Made by a program: the position numbers and the translations under genes. Source: an uncultured Raoultella sp. (GTDB taxonomy: Bacteria > Pseudomonadota > Gammaproteobacteria > Enterobacterales > Enterobacteriaceae). From it: a stretch of DNA of 64,000 nt. Location: assembly GCA_900759445.1 (NCBI GenBank), contig CAAEVH010000072.1, positions 1 through 64,000 of the forward strand. Direction: 5' to 3'. Numbering within the stretch: the first letter of the stretch is position 1; every line of letters begins with the position of its first letter. Below, piece by piece: positions 10,151 through 19,220 of the stretch. The notes under the pieces are model-generated. The model was given only the letters and a program-made list of their open reading frames with translations, searched no databases and was not told the DNA's origin.

Positions 10151-11182
10151 ATGATCGCTGAACTGTTTATAAATAATGCGTTTAATTTGACGGTAATTCT
10201 CAGCTGCTGTGCCGCGCTGGTTCTGATGAGCGTCTGGTATCATCGTGGAGAGCGTCGCTGCAAAGGATTCATATTTCATGCCGCGCAATTTCTTGTCTAT
10301 GCCATTATCATCGGGACGTTAGGCAGTATTGCTAATAACGTTATCGAAAATTACAGCCTGAAATTTATCTCCTCCAGCGTGGTCGACTTTATCTGCACCT
10401 CGTTGATTGCGCTGATCCTTACCATCAAACTTTTTCTGGTAATTAATCAGTTTGAAAAGACGCAGATTAATAAAGGCAGAGATATCACCAGCGCGAGGAT
10501 CCTGTCGCGAATCATCAAGATTACCATCGTGGTTGCCATCATTTTGCTGTATGGCGAACATTTCGGTATGAGCTTATCCGGCCTGTTAACCTTCGGCGGC
10601 ATCGGCGGTATCGCTGTAGGTATGGCAGGCAAAGACATTCTGAGCAACTTTTTCTCAGGGATTATGCTCTACTTCGACAGACCCTTTAGCATCGGCGACT
10701 GGATCCGCTCCCCGGACCGCAATATTGAAGGTACAGTTACGGAAATCGGCTGGCGAATGACCAAAATAAACACCTTCGATCATCGTCCGTTATATGTCCC
10801 GAACTCGATTTTCTCCTCTATCAGCGTAGAAAACCCAGGAAGGATGACGAATCGCCGCATCAAAACGGTGATCGGGTTACGATATGAAGATGCTGATAAA
10901 GTCAGTGCCGTTGTCGAGTCGGTCAGAGAAATGCTGCAAAACCATCCGGGAATAGACCAGAAACAAACCCTGCTGGTTTATTTTAATGAATTCGCCGATT
11001 CATCGCTGAATATCATGGTGTATTGCTTCACGAAAACCACCGTGTGGGAGAAATGGCTTGCGATACAGCAGGACGTTTATTTAAAGATTATTTCGATAGT
11101 CAAGGCACACGACGCCGACTTTGCGTTCCCCAGCCAGACGCTGTATATGGATAATCCTGAAGCAGCGCCATCGACACACTAA
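10151..11182 (+). CDS. ynaI: MscS-family mechanosensitive channel YnaI
   Basis: 343 residues, equal to E. coli YnaI. Five predicted N-terminal membrane helices end in the pore helix region with the glycine-rich [14 protein letters not shown] segment (about 153-166). The cytoplasmic beta and alpha-beta domains follow, including YVPNSIFSS. It forms a heptameric inner-membrane channel of low conductance that opens near lytic tension and protects against osmotic downshock. It stands alone and has its own terminator. Confidence 0.95.
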   Translation: MIAELFINNAFNLTVILSCCAALVLMSVWYHRGERRCKGFIFHAAQFLVYAIIIGTLGSIANNVIENYSLKFISSSVVDFICTSLIALILTIKLFLVINQFEKTQINKGRDITSARILSRIIKITIVVAIILLYGEHFGMSLSGLLTFGGIGGIAVGMAGKDILSNFFSGIMLYFDRPFSIGDWIRSPDRNIEGTVTEIGWRMTKINTFDHRPLYVPNSIFSSISVENPGRMTNRRIKTVIGLRYEDADKVSAVVESVREMLQNHPGIDQKQTLLVYFNEFADSSLNIMVYCFTKTTVWEKWLAIQQDVYLKIISIVKAHDADFAFPSQTLYMDNPEAAPSTH

Positions 11183-11192
11183 CAAAAGAAAA

Positions 11193-11216
11193 GGCGCGGA
11201 AATCCGCGTCTTTTTT
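11193..11216 (+). terminator. Terminator of ynaI
   Basis: A GC-rich hairpin (GGCGCGGA paired with TCCGCGTC, very short AA loop) is followed directly by TTTTTT, ten bases after the ynaI stop. Confidence 0.85.
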
Positions 11217-11241
11217 CTGCACTTATTTCAATGAGGCAATA

Positions 11242-11412
11242 TCAATGACAAAGCAGTACCAGCGCCAGCGTTGGAATATACGGATTCAGGTCATGTAGAT
11301 ACAGGACTGGATCAATAATCAGCTCAAACTGATTCACTTCGGGCATCGGATTCTTTACCTGCAGAACGCGTGCCCCGCACAGCTCAGGGAAGCAGGTTGT
11401 ACTCAGCGTCGC
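11242..11412 (-). other. Open frame tail of unknown origin, possible gene remnant
   Basis: On the minus strand a frame stays open for 56 codons after a TAA at 11413-11415 and ends at TGA 11242-11244. Its composition looks protein-like (PMPEVNQFELIIDPVLYLHD), but it has no start codon with a ribosome site and it overlaps the cupin 3' end. It may be the tail of a decayed gene left when this accessory block formed, or chance. I do not recognise a family. Confidence 0.25.
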
Positions 11413-11836
11413 TTACCGGTTCAAACCACTCGTTCGATGCGCCAGCTGCCGGGATTTCCACAGCGATATGGGCAAACCAGCTATCACGCGCGGCGCCGTG
11501 CCAGTGTTTCATTCCCGCCGGGATGTGTACGACATCACCAGTTTTCAGTTCACGCGCCGGTTGATTCCACGCCTGATACCAGCCTCTGCCGCCGGTCACC
11601 AGCAAGATTTGTCCCCCTTGATGATGGATATGCCAGAAGTTACGACAGCCCGGCTCAAATGCTACGTTACCAATGACCACGCCTTCTATGGAGAGCATGG
11701 TCAGATAGCTGTCGCCAGTGAAATATTTCGCATACGCTTCATTTTTCTCTCCGCGAGGAAAGACGCTGTTACCATCAAATTGTTGATTCATAATCTCCGC
11801 GCCGGCGCTGGAGACGGTATTCCGTTGATTTTGCAT
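11384..11836 (-). CDS. Small cupin-domain protein
   Basis: 150 residues forming one cupin_2 barrel. Motif 1 is FWHIHHQGGQILLVTGG, motif 2 is IPAGMKHWHG, and these give the histidine and glutamine/glutamate-type metal ligands expected of this group. Relatives include stand-alone cupins annotated as carboxymuconolactone-decarboxylase-associated or mandelonitrile-lyase-like proteins; the substrate cannot be deduced. Start ATG at 11836 with GGAGAG seven bases upstream. It lies in a block with a VOC protein and a DeoR regulator that E. coli K-12 lacks here. Confidence 0.85.
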   Translation of the reverse strand: MQNQRNTVSSAGAEIMNQQFDGNSVFPRGEKNEAYAKYFTGDSYLTMLSIEGVVIGNVAFEPGCRNFWHIHHQGGQILLVTGGRGWYQAWNQPARELKTGDVVHIPAGMKHWHGAARDSWFAHIAVEIPAAGASNEWFEPVSDAEYNLLP

Positions 11837-12007
11837 TTAGACTCTCCAAAACGGTGGCAGCACGCGCCACCGGATGCTGAAAACTATAAAAATTATAGAG
11901 ACTCGACAGGCGGGTGATTAGAGGTGAAAAGAAGGACAACCTTATGAATCATGCTCATCAATAGTCGGTAACAGGTACAACATTTCTACTGGAGATGGCG
12001 TGAAGCC

Positions 12008-12391
12008 TTAGGCCACAATTTCAATCAAATTGCCGTCAGGATCGCGTATCACCGCTTCGTAATAGCCATCACCGGTGGTGCGCGGGTCAGAAACTAATAT
12101 CCCCTGTTCTTTTGCACGCATCGCCATGGCATCAACGTTTTCACTGCCGCCAACTGAAATGGCGAGATGCACCCAGCCTGAGGTGTTATTGTCGGGAGCA
12201 TGTTTTGTCAGTCCAGGCTTAGTCATTAACTCAATCGCGATATCCTCACCAATTTTGACAAAATAGGATTCAAATCCAGGATTGGTTTTACTGCAGTATT
12301 TTTCGTTGATCTTTGCGTCAAAAAACGTGACCCAGAATTGAGCTTGTTGCTCAAGATCCCGTGTCCATAACGCCACATGCGCAACCTTCAT
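12008..12391 (-). CDS. VOC-family (glyoxalase-like) metalloprotein
   Basis: 127 residues from ATG at 12391, with AGAGG upstream; the frame continues further upstream into the DeoR gene promoter without a better site. Two beta-alpha-beta-beta-beta repeats are visible: HVALWTRDLEQQAQFW at the N terminus and the HLAISVGG and RDPDGNLIEIV segments later. Conserved His (residue 5), the second-repeat His and a C-terminal Glu fit a divalent metal site. The family covers glyoxalase I, fosfomycin resistance and ring-cleaving dioxygenases; the C-terminal DPDGNLIEIV is typical of lactoylglutathione-lyase-like members. The substrate is unknown. Divergent from the DeoR regulator. Confidence 0.85.
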   Translation of the reverse strand: MKVAHVALWTRDLEQQAQFWVTFFDAKINEKYCSKTNPGFESYFVKIGEDIAIELMTKPGLTKHAPDNNTSGWVHLAISVGGSENVDAMAMRAKEQGILVSDPRTTGDGYYEAVIRDPDGNLIEIVA

Positions 12392-12508
12392 AGCTAACCT
12401 CTTCTTGTTGTATCCAAACAATAGGTTCCCTAAAGGGATGTTGACATCGAGAACCATAATGCACAATTATGCTTGTTATTGCTCGATGTTTATTTCACTG
12501 GAGTATTG

Positions 12509-13279
12509 ATGCTCGATTACGCAGCATTCCCTGAACAGCGCCAGGCGCTTATCTATCAGATCCTGCAGGAAAACGGCAGAGTCATCTGTTCCGAACTCGC
12601 CAGCAGGTTAGGCGTTTCGGAACATACAATCCGCCGCGACCTGCATGAACTGAGTAAAGATGGCGTGTGTAAAAAAGTCTATGGCGGCGCGGTCATTGCA
12701 CTCCCTGAATCCGAAGACATCACCGTGCGCAAGAGTATTAATGTGGCGAAAAAGAGCAACATCGCGCAGAGATGCGCCCGGATGGTCAAATCCGGAAGCT
12801 GCATTTTTATCGACACGGGCAGTACTAATCTGGCGATGGCTGAAGCCCTACCCGCCGAGCTGGCGTTAACCGTGGTAACAAATTCCCCGGAGATTGCCGC
12901 CGTTTTACTAAAAAAACCACTGTTTGATGTCATTATGCTGGGCGGCACGGTGCAACGATCTTCTGGAGGGTGCGTGGGTGCCACCGCTATCTCGCAGGTG
13001 CAGGGCATTTTATTCGATCAGGGTTTTATTGGCGGCTGCGCGATGTCGCCTGAATCCGGCTTAACCGGATTTGATTACGCGGATTGTGAGTTCAAAAAAG
13101 CGGTGATCAAACAGTGTAATGAAACCATTGTCGCGCTGACGGCTGAAAAGATCCCGGCCGTCGCCCGTTATGTCGTTACCGAAAGCAGCAATATCGATGT
13201 AATTGTCGTCGAGGAAAATATCAGCAAAGAGTATGCCACGGAGTTTCAGGCGCACGACATTCGTATTTATACAGTGTAA
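12509..13279 (+). CDS. DeoR/GlpR-family sugar-phosphate-responsive regulator
   Basis: 256 residues from ATG at 12509 (TGGAG upstream). The N-terminal helix-turn-helix (about 20-55) includes LASRLGVSEHTIRRDLHEL and then KVYGGAV, the DeoR signature. The C-terminal effector domain has DTGSTNLAMAEAL, an isomerase-like sugar-phosphate pocket. Regulators of this family usually repress nearby carbon-catabolism genes until a phosphorylated sugar appears. The closest candidate targets are the divergent VOC gene and the cupin beyond it. The effector is unknown. Confidence 0.88.
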   Translation: MLDYAAFPEQRQALIYQILQENGRVICSELASRLGVSEHTIRRDLHELSKDGVCKKVYGGAVIALPESEDITVRKSINVAKKSNIAQRCARMVKSGSCIFIDTGSTNLAMAEALPAELALTVVTNSPEIAAVLLKKPLFDVIMLGGTVQRSSGGCVGATAISQVQGILFDQGFIGGCAMSPESGLTGFDYADCEFKKAVIKQCNETIVALTAEKIPAVARYVVTESSNIDVIVVEENISKEYATEFQAHDIRIYTV

Positions 13280-13338
13280 CCCATTCTATTGGGTGATACT
13301 TTTCCATTGCTTTCATGACTCACCTTCCCCACAGCCTT

Positions 13339-13378
13339 GCCTGTTCGGGAAATCGCCAATGCAACGTCCCGAACAGGC
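13339..13378. terminator. Long inverted repeat between convergent DeoR gene and mppA
   Basis: A perfect 12-bp inverted repeat GCCTGTTCGGGA/TCCCGAACAGGC with a 16-base loop, between two convergent stop codons. There is no uridine run, so it may be a factor-dependent or bidirectional stop or an mRNA 3' end cap. Confidence 0.55.
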
Positions 13379-13386
13379 CAGCGATA

Positions 13387-15000
13387 TCAGTGCTTCACAA
13401 TATACATTGTGCGGCTATAAGCCACATCTTCAGGGTTAGTAATCGGATACCCTTTCAGCCACGGTTTAATTAAACGCCCGTTGGTGTACTGATAAATCGG
13501 CGCAATGGGAGCCTGTTCCATCAGAATGTTCTCCGCAGCGTTATAATCAGCATTGCGTGCTTTCTGCGTATTCTCCAGGGTTGCCTGGGTCAACACTTTA
13601 TCGTACGCCGGATTATTAAAGCGGGAGATATTGCCCGTATGGGTTGATGTTAATAGCGACAGGAACGTAGATGGTTCATTGTAATCGCCCACCCACGAGG
13701 CGCGGATCACATCAAAATTGCCGGTATTGCGGCTATCGATATAAGTTTTCCACTCCTGGTTTTGCAGTTTCACGTCAACGCCGAGATTTTTCTTCCACAT
13801 AGACGCGACAGCAATAGCAATCTTCTGATGATTTTCAGAGGTGTTATACAGCAGCGTCAGTTTAAGTGGTTTCTGTGGACCATAGCCCGCCGCACGCAGC
13901 AGCGTTTTCGCCTGCGCGTTCAGCTCTTCCTGACTCATTTGCTCAAACGGTGAAGGTTCCGGCACAAACCCTGCCGTTACATCCGGCGTAAAATGCCATG
14001 CGGGCTTTTCGCCGGTACCCAGAACTTTCTCCGCCATCAGGCGACGATCGATAGTCATGCTGAGCGCCAGGCGCACGCGTGAGTCGGCAGTCGGCCCCTT
14101 CTGGGTATTAAAGGCATAGTAGTAAGTGCCAAGCTGCGGCGGGGTATAAACCTGGCCCGGGATGTCCTTCAACAGTTTCTGATACATGTTTTTCGGGAAC
14201 GACTCGGTAATATCGATATCACCAGCAAGATAGCGCTTAGTCGCTGCCGATTCCTGGTTAATAGGCAGGAAGGTGACTTTTTGCAGCACCGTTTTGGCGT
14301 TGTCCCAATAATGCGTGTTCGGCACAACGTCCAGTTTTTCGTTCACCACGCGATCTTTGAGCACATAAGCGCCGTTACCAATTAGATTACCCGGTTTGGT
14401 CCAATCTTTACCGCTCTCAACATTAGCTTTTTGTACTGGATAGAAAGCAAAACTCGCCGTCAGATTGGCAAACCATGGCAGCGGTTTATCAAGTTGGACC
14501 TTCAATGTACGCGCATCGATCGCGCTAACGCCGAGCTTATCTGGCGAGGCTTTTCCATCGATGATCGCCTGTGCGTTGTTAATACCCGCCAGCGCAGCAA
14601 ACCAGGCAAACGGCGACAGCGTTTTCGGATCAACCAGACGCTGCCAGCTATAGACAAAATCCTGCGCCGTTACCGGCGTACCATCTGCCCATTGCGCATT
14701 GTCGCGCAGCGTAAACGTCCAGATACGGTTATCGTTACTTTTCCACTGAGTGGCAACACCGGGCACAATCTCGCCCTTCTCATTCTGGTTGACCAGCCCT
14801 TCAAATAAATCACGAATAACCTGAATTTCAGGAAGCCCGACGGCCTTTGCCGGATCCAATGACGCCGGTTCGTCTTTGATATGACGCACCAGTTCTTGCT
14901 TTTCTGCCAGTACCGTTCCGCTGGGAACATCAGCAGCCCAGGATAATGAAATGCTGCTTACCAATAGCGCACAACAGGTTACTGAAACAGAATGCTGCAT
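13387..15000 (-). CDS. mppA: Periplasmic murein tripeptide-binding protein MppA
   Basis: 537 residues, equal to E. coli MppA. A signal peptide of about 22 residues ends near SWAAD. The rest is an oligopeptide-binding protein (SBP family 5) with LVRHIKDEPASLDPAKAVG and the conserved NDNRIWTFTLRD region. It captures L-Ala-gamma-D-Glu-meso-Dap in the periplasm and delivers it to the OppBCDF permease for wall recycling. Divergent from mpaA, which acts on the same peptide in the cytoplasm. Confidence 0.96.
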   Translation of the reverse strand: MQHSVSVTCCALLVSSISLSWAADVPSGTVLAEKQELVRHIKDEPASLDPAKAVGLPEIQVIRDLFEGLVNQNEKGEIVPGVATQWKSNDNRIWTFTLRDNAQWADGTPVTAQDFVYSWQRLVDPKTLSPFAWFAALAGINNAQAIIDGKASPDKLGVSAIDARTLKVQLDKPLPWFANLTASFAFYPVQKANVESGKDWTKPGNLIGNGAYVLKDRVVNEKLDVVPNTHYWDNAKTVLQKVTFLPINQESAATKRYLAGDIDITESFPKNMYQKLLKDIPGQVYTPPQLGTYYYAFNTQKGPTADSRVRLALSMTIDRRLMAEKVLGTGEKPAWHFTPDVTAGFVPEPSPFEQMSQEELNAQAKTLLRAAGYGPQKPLKLTLLYNTSENHQKIAIAVASMWKKNLGVDVKLQNQEWKTYIDSRNTGNFDVIRASWVGDYNEPSTFLSLLTSTHTGNISRFNNPAYDKVLTQATLENTQKARNADYNAAENILMEQAPIAPIYQYTNGRLIKPWLKGYPITNPEDVAYSRTMYIVKH

Positions 15001-15184
15001 AAAATACCCTCAATTCCGGCTACTAAGTGAATGTGTAATTATTTGTATCGCCAGCAGGAAATGCAATTAACTTTCGACAAGGAAATAATATTACATCTGA
15101 AAAGATAAGTGTGTGAAAACGATTTGATTATCCATACATTTTGCACAACACTGCGAGTAACAATCCACGCATTCAGAGATGACT

Positions 15185-15913
15185 ATGACCGTTACCCGAC
15201 CCCGTGCCGAGCGCGGCGCATTCCCACCAGGAACCGAACATTACGGACGTTCATTATTAGGCGCGCCGCTAATCTGGTTTCCCGCAATAGCGGCAGATCG
15301 TGACAGCGGTTTGATACTGGCAGGAACGCACGGCGACGAAAACGCATCGGTCGTCACCCTTTCCTGCGCATTGCGTACGCTTAACCCTTCCTTACGTCGT
15401 CACCATGTGGTGCTGGCGGTTAACCCTGACGGTTGCCAGCTCGGGCTGCGCGCAAATGCGAACGGAGTGGATCTAAACCGTAACTTTCCCGCTGCCAACT
15501 GGAAAGCGGGTGAAACGGTGTATCGCTGGAACAGCAGCGCAGAAGAACGCGATGTGGTGTTGTTGACCGGCGAAAATCCGGGCTCAGAACCAGAAACCCA
15601 GGCGCTGTGCCAGCTTATTCACCGAATTCATCCTGCGTGGGTGGTCTCTTTTCACGATCCGCTGGCCTGTATTGAAGATCCCAGGCGCAGCGAATTAGGC
15701 GCGTGGCTGGCGCAGTCGTTTGAATTACCTCTCGTCACCAGCGTAGGTTATGAAACGCCCGGCTCATTTGGAAGCTGGTGCGCAGACCTGAACTTACACT
15801 GTATAACCGCCGAATTTCCGCCCATCTCTTCAGATGAAGCGAGCGAGAAATACCTGCTGGCCATGTCCAATCTCCTGCGCTGGCACCCTAGAGATGAAGT
15901 TGTCCGGTCGTAA
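15185..15913 (+). CDS. mpaA: Murein peptide amidase A (zinc carboxypeptidase fold)
   Basis: 242 residues. I chose ATG at 15185 to match E. coli MpaA; an ATG two codons earlier is possible. M14-family zinc motif HGDE (in GTHGDEN), the distal zinc histidine in SFHDPL and a C-terminal catalytic Glu in ITAEFP are visible. It cleaves the gamma-D-Glu-Dap bond of the murein tripeptide, feeding L-Ala-D-Glu to YcjG. Its 3' end overlaps convergent ycjG by 26 bases. Confidence 0.95.
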   Translation: MTVTRPRAERGAFPPGTEHYGRSLLGAPLIWFPAIAADRDSGLILAGTHGDENASVVTLSCALRTLNPSLRRHHVVLAVNPDGCQLGLRANANGVDLNRNFPAANWKAGETVYRWNSSAEERDVVLLTGENPGSEPETQALCQLIHRIHPAWVVSFHDPLACIEDPRRSELGAWLAQSFELPLVTSVGYETPGSFGSWCADLNLHCITAEFPPISSDEASEKYLLAMSNLLRWHPRDEVVRS

Positions 15914-16853
15914 AATGCAGGCCCGGCTCCGCGTCGCTGGCAAGCCAGGTAGGGCCATCAAGATCGGCAAAGTTAACCTGCGGCGTAAGCGGTAACGCCG
16001 CCCCAATCGCCCGGGAAGTACACAACATGCAGCCCAGCATTAGCGCAAATCCCTGCTCGCGGGCTTCGGTTGCCAGCGCCAGCGCCTCCGTCAGGCCGCC
16101 TGTTTTATCCAGTTTGATATTGACCATTTCATAGCGCCCGTGCAGCGCTTTCAGGCTGCTGCGGGTGTGGCAGCTTTCATCTGCGCAGATCGGCAGCGGA
16201 TGCACAAAATTTTCCAATGCGGCATCGTCCTGCGCTGGCAGCGGCTGCTCAAGCATCGCCACCCCTAAATCAGCCAGAAGCTGGCAGCGTGCCGCCAGAC
16301 CTTCTGCCCGCCAGGATTCATTGGCGTCGACAATAATCGTGGCATCAGGGACTGCTGCACGAATAGCAACCATCCGCTCGCTAATCAAGCGCGCATCCAG
16401 TTTAACTTTTAGCAGTTTCGCGCCATTTTCCCACAGTGCAGCCGCACTCACCGCCATTTGTTCCGGCGTGCCAATTACCACTGTTTGCGCCGTCGTCACC
16501 ACTTCCGCCAGTTCACTTCCCACCAACTCTGCCAGTGACAGTTGCTGTTGACGCGCACTCAGATCCCACAACGCGCAGTCCACAGCATTACGCGCGGCTC
16601 CCGCTGGCAGCAGCTTTTGCAGCTCTTCACGCGTCAGTCCATTTTCCAGTTGTGGGGCAATGCTCATAATTTGCGCCAGCACTGAGGCATCGCTTTCACC
16701 ATAGCGCGGATACGGTGTGCACTCGCCGATACCCGTGACGCCGTTTTCTGCCACTTCAACCACCACCACATGCGCTTCGGTTCTGCTCCCACGGGCAATA
16801 ACAAAGGGAGTGTGCAGCGGCCAGGCTTCCTCATATACCTTAACTGTTCTCAT
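15888..16853 (-). CDS. ycjG: L-Ala-D/L-Glu epimerase YcjG
   Basis: 321 residues, enolase superfamily, the same length as E. coli YcjG. The N-terminal capping domain (1-110) is followed by a barrel with KLLKVKLD (catalytic lysine pair), VDANESW, LEQPL and CADESCHT metal-ligand segments and KLDKTGG (second catalytic lysine). It epimerises L-Ala-D-Glu to L-Ala-L-Glu so that peptidases can finish wall-peptide degradation. Grouped with mppA and mpaA in one salvage cluster. Confidence 0.95.
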   Translation of the reverse strand: MRTVKVYEEAWPLHTPFVIARGSRTEAHVVVVEVAENGVTGIGECTPYPRYGESDASVLAQIMSIAPQLENGLTREELQKLLPAGAARNAVDCALWDLSARQQQLSLAELVGSELAEVVTTAQTVVIGTPEQMAVSAAALWENGAKLLKVKLDARLISERMVAIRAAVPDATIIVDANESWRAEGLAARCQLLADLGVAMLEQPLPAQDDAALENFVHPLPICADESCHTRSSLKALHGRYEMVNIKLDKTGGLTEALALATEAREQGFALMLGCMLCTSRAIGAALPLTPQVNFADLDGPTWLASDAEPGLHFTTGQLHL

Positions 16854-16968
16854 TTGCTTTCCTTAATGCAGTCCCTGAAGCGGATATCCGCAAATAGCGT
16901 TTGCCGTGTTAACTGCTGATGGCATAAACTAGCCTCGACGTTAACTATATGTAAACAGGAAGATAACC

Positions 16969-17475
16969 ATGTCACAAACCGTTCATTTCCAGGGCAACCC
17001 GGTTACAGTTGCCGGCTCAATTCCTCAGGCCGGAAGCAAAGCTCAGGCTTTTACCCTTGTGGCTAAAGACCTGTCTGACGTTACGCTGGGCCAGTTCGCA
17101 GGCAAGCGCAAAGTGCTGAATATTTTCCCAAGCATCGATACCGGCGTTTGTGCGGCATCGGTACGTAAGTTTAACCAACTGGCGACAGAAATCGACAATA
17201 CCGTCGTACTGTGCATTTCGGCCGACCTGCCATTCGCCCATTCACGTTTTTGCGGCGCGGAAGGTCTGAGCAACGTTATCACGCTGTCCACCCTGCGCAA
17301 CGCAGAATTTCTGAAAAACTACGGCGTAGAAATCGCTGAAGGCCCACTGAAAGGTCTGGCCGCACGTGCCGTGGTCGTTATTGATGAAAATGACAACGTC
17401 GTTTTCAGCCAACTGGTCAATGAAATCACCAACGAACCAGACTACACTGCTGCGCTGGACGTACTGAAAGCTTAA
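16969..17475 (+). CDS. tpx: Thiol peroxidase Tpx
   Basis: 168 residues, equal to E. coli Tpx, an atypical 2-Cys peroxiredoxin. Peroxidatic Cys61 lies in [11 protein letters not shown] and resolving Cys95 in SRFCGAEG; Cys82 is also kept. It reduces lipid and alkyl hydroperoxides with electrons from thioredoxin. Divergent from ycjG and convergent with tyrR. Confidence 0.98.
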   Translation: MSQTVHFQGNPVTVAGSIPQAGSKAQAFTLVAKDLSDVTLGQFAGKRKVLNIFPSIDTGVCAASVRKFNQLATEIDNTVVLCISADLPFAHSRFCGAEGLSNVITLSTLRNAEFLKNYGVEIAEGPLKGLAARAVVVIDENDNVVFSQLVNEITNEPDYTAALDVLKA

Positions 17476-17491
17476 GCCACGTCTGCATACA

Positions 17492-17517
17492 AAAATGCCT
17501 CCGCAGGGAGGCATTTT
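17492..17517. terminator. Bidirectional terminator between tpx and tyrR
   Basis: An 11-bp stem AAAATGCCTCC/GGAGGCATTTT with the tetraloop GCAG has A/T tracts on both sides, so it can stop transcription from both convergent genes. Confidence 0.9.
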
Positions 17518-17528
17518 CATTTACCGCG

Positions 17529-19073
17529 TTACTCTTCGCTTTTTTTCTGCTGGCTCAGGCCGTATTCGCGCAATTTGTTGGCAATCGCGGTGTGCGAAAC
17601 GCCGAGGCGCTTGGCCAGTTTGCGCGTGCTGGGATAATTCATATAAAGCTGCGTCAGCACAGAGCGTTCAAAGCGGCTGGTAATTTCATCCAGCGTTCCT
17701 TCCATCACCTCTTCTCCGACCGCAACCGTTGCCGCATCGTAATCCGGCAGTAAAATATCCTGCGGCCGCAGCTCATAGCCTTCAAGCTGGGTCAGCGCCC
17801 GGTAGATGGCATTTTTAAGCTGGCGCACGTTGCCCGGCCAACCGTAGCGGGTTAACACCGTGCTGAGATCGGCAGACAACTTCGGACGCGGCACGCCCTG
17901 CTCGTCGGCGAAGCGTGCCACAAACAGTTCGGTAAGCGGCATAATATCCTGCGGGCAATCGCGTAGCGGCGGCAGATTTAGCGTCAGTACATTCAGACGA
18001 TAATAGAGATCTTCACGGAAAAGCCCTTTCTGCACCATTTCCACAAGGTTCTTTTGCGTCGCGCAAATCACGCGGACATCAACATGAACTTCGTGATCTT
18101 CTCCCACGCGGCGGAACGTGCCGTCATTGAGAAAACGCAGCAATTTGGTCTGCATACGCGGCGACATTTCACCAATTTCATCTAACAGAACCGAGCCGCC
18201 ATTCGCCTGCTCAAAGAAGCCTTTTTTGCCTTCCGGGGCATGGCCAAACAGCTCACTTTCGACCGCATCCTCAGGAATTGACGCGCAGTTCAGCGCCAGA
18301 TACGGCTTCGACGCACGCGGGCTTGCCAGGTGGCAGGCATGGGCAAAGAGATCTTTGCCGGTGCCGGTATTACCGGTAATCAGCAGCGGCGCACTCAGTG
18401 TCGCCAACTTACGCGCCTGTTCCACTACGTGTTTCATTTTGGCGCTGACGGCAATAATCTGGCTAAACGCGCTCAGATCCTGCGTAGTCATATTTTGCAG
18501 CTGACGCCCCATCCGGATGGTGGAGCGCAGCATGACAACAGCACCAGTCAGCATCTGCTCCTGATTTTCACCCTGCAAATGGACAGGCGTAATCTCCATC
18601 AGGAAGTTCTGTCCGTTAATTACGACATGCTCGCTATGAGAATCCTGCGGATTGCTTTCGAGCCAGCGCTGGAAGTTAAACCCATTGATTAACTGGGCGG
18701 CGGTATGATTGCGCATCCGATCCTGAGTGTGCGCGAAAAGCTGACAGCTCGCAGGGTTCGCCATCTCGATTTTGCTTTTCATATCCAGAGAAAGGACCGG
18801 TTCTGGTAACGCCTCAAGCAGCGCGCTCAACGCAAGATGTTCTCGTTCGGAAGGCATCCAGGGCACGGTACGCACATCCGTAACCCCTGAAATACGGCGG
18901 ATTTCAGCCATCAGACTACTGAAGTTGGTGAACTCCAGTTCCGCAAAATTGAGGTAAATCCGCCCGATGGGGTCAATCTCGATACCGCGTAAATCAATGC
19001 TTCTCAGCACCAGTAAATCGAGCAATTCGCGGGTCAGACCAAGTCGGTCTTCACAAAAGACTTCCAAACGCAT
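17529..19073 (-). CDS. tyrR: Aromatic amino acid regulator TyrR
   Basis: 514 residues, one longer than E. coli TyrR. Start ATG at 19073 (MRLEVF) with GAAGG upstream; an in-frame GTG four codons earlier lacks a site. Domains: ACT (1-75), PAS (80-190), AAA+ (205-430) with GNTGTGKD as Walker A, and a C-terminal Fis-like helix-turn-helix (LAKRLGVSHTAIANKL). The AAA+ part lacks GAFTGA (FGHAPEGKKG instead), fitting a regulator that works with sigma-70 rather than sigma-54. It represses or activates aro, tyr, aroP and tyrP genes with Tyr, Phe or Trp. Confidence 0.97.
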   Translation of the reverse strand: MRLEVFCEDRLGLTRELLDLLVLRSIDLRGIEIDPIGRIYLNFAELEFTNFSSLMAEIRRISGVTDVRTVPWMPSEREHLALSALLEALPEPVLSLDMKSKIEMANPASCQLFAHTQDRMRNHTAAQLINGFNFQRWLESNPQDSHSEHVVINGQNFLMEITPVHLQGENQEQMLTGAVVMLRSTIRMGRQLQNMTTQDLSAFSQIIAVSAKMKHVVEQARKLATLSAPLLITGNTGTGKDLFAHACHLASPRASKPYLALNCASIPEDAVESELFGHAPEGKKGFFEQANGGSVLLDEIGEMSPRMQTKLLRFLNDGTFRRVGEDHEVHVDVRVICATQKNLVEMVQKGLFREDLYYRLNVLTLNLPPLRDCPQDIMPLTELFVARFADEQGVPRPKLSADLSTVLTRYGWPGNVRQLKNAIYRALTQLEGYELRPQDILLPDYDAATVAVGEEVMEGTLDEITSRFERSVLTQLYMNYPSTRKLAKRLGVSHTAIANKLREYGLSQQKKSEE

Positions 19074-19143
19074 AGGAACCTTCACCTGGACAAGGGATTA
19101 TGTATTAAATGATAAGACAGTATTGGGTTTGCAGGAAGAACTC

Positions 19144-19161
19144 TGTCAACAAATATTGACA
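19144..19161 (-). promoter_or_regulatory. TyrR box overlapping the tyrR -35 element
   Basis: TGTCAA-N6-TTGACA is a perfect palindrome fitting the TyrR box pattern TGTAAA-N6-TTTACA. On the minus strand its second half, TTGACA (149-144), serves as a -35 element with a CAATACT-like -10 about 17-18 bases later. This matches the autorepression known for E. coli tyrR. Confidence 0.75.
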
Positions 19162-19177
19162 GCTCGCTGGAAAATCA

Positions 19178-19210
19178 GGCGCCAGGACGTAAAGTTAAAC
19201 GACTGGCGCC
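19178..19210 (-). terminator. Hairpin after ycjF, before tyrR
   Basis: An 8-bp inverted repeat GGCGCCAG/CTGGCGCC with a 17-base loop lies just past the ycjF stop. On the minus strand it is followed by TGATTTTCC, a weak uridine tract. Confidence 0.55.
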
Positions 19211-19220
19211 CAATTTTTAG

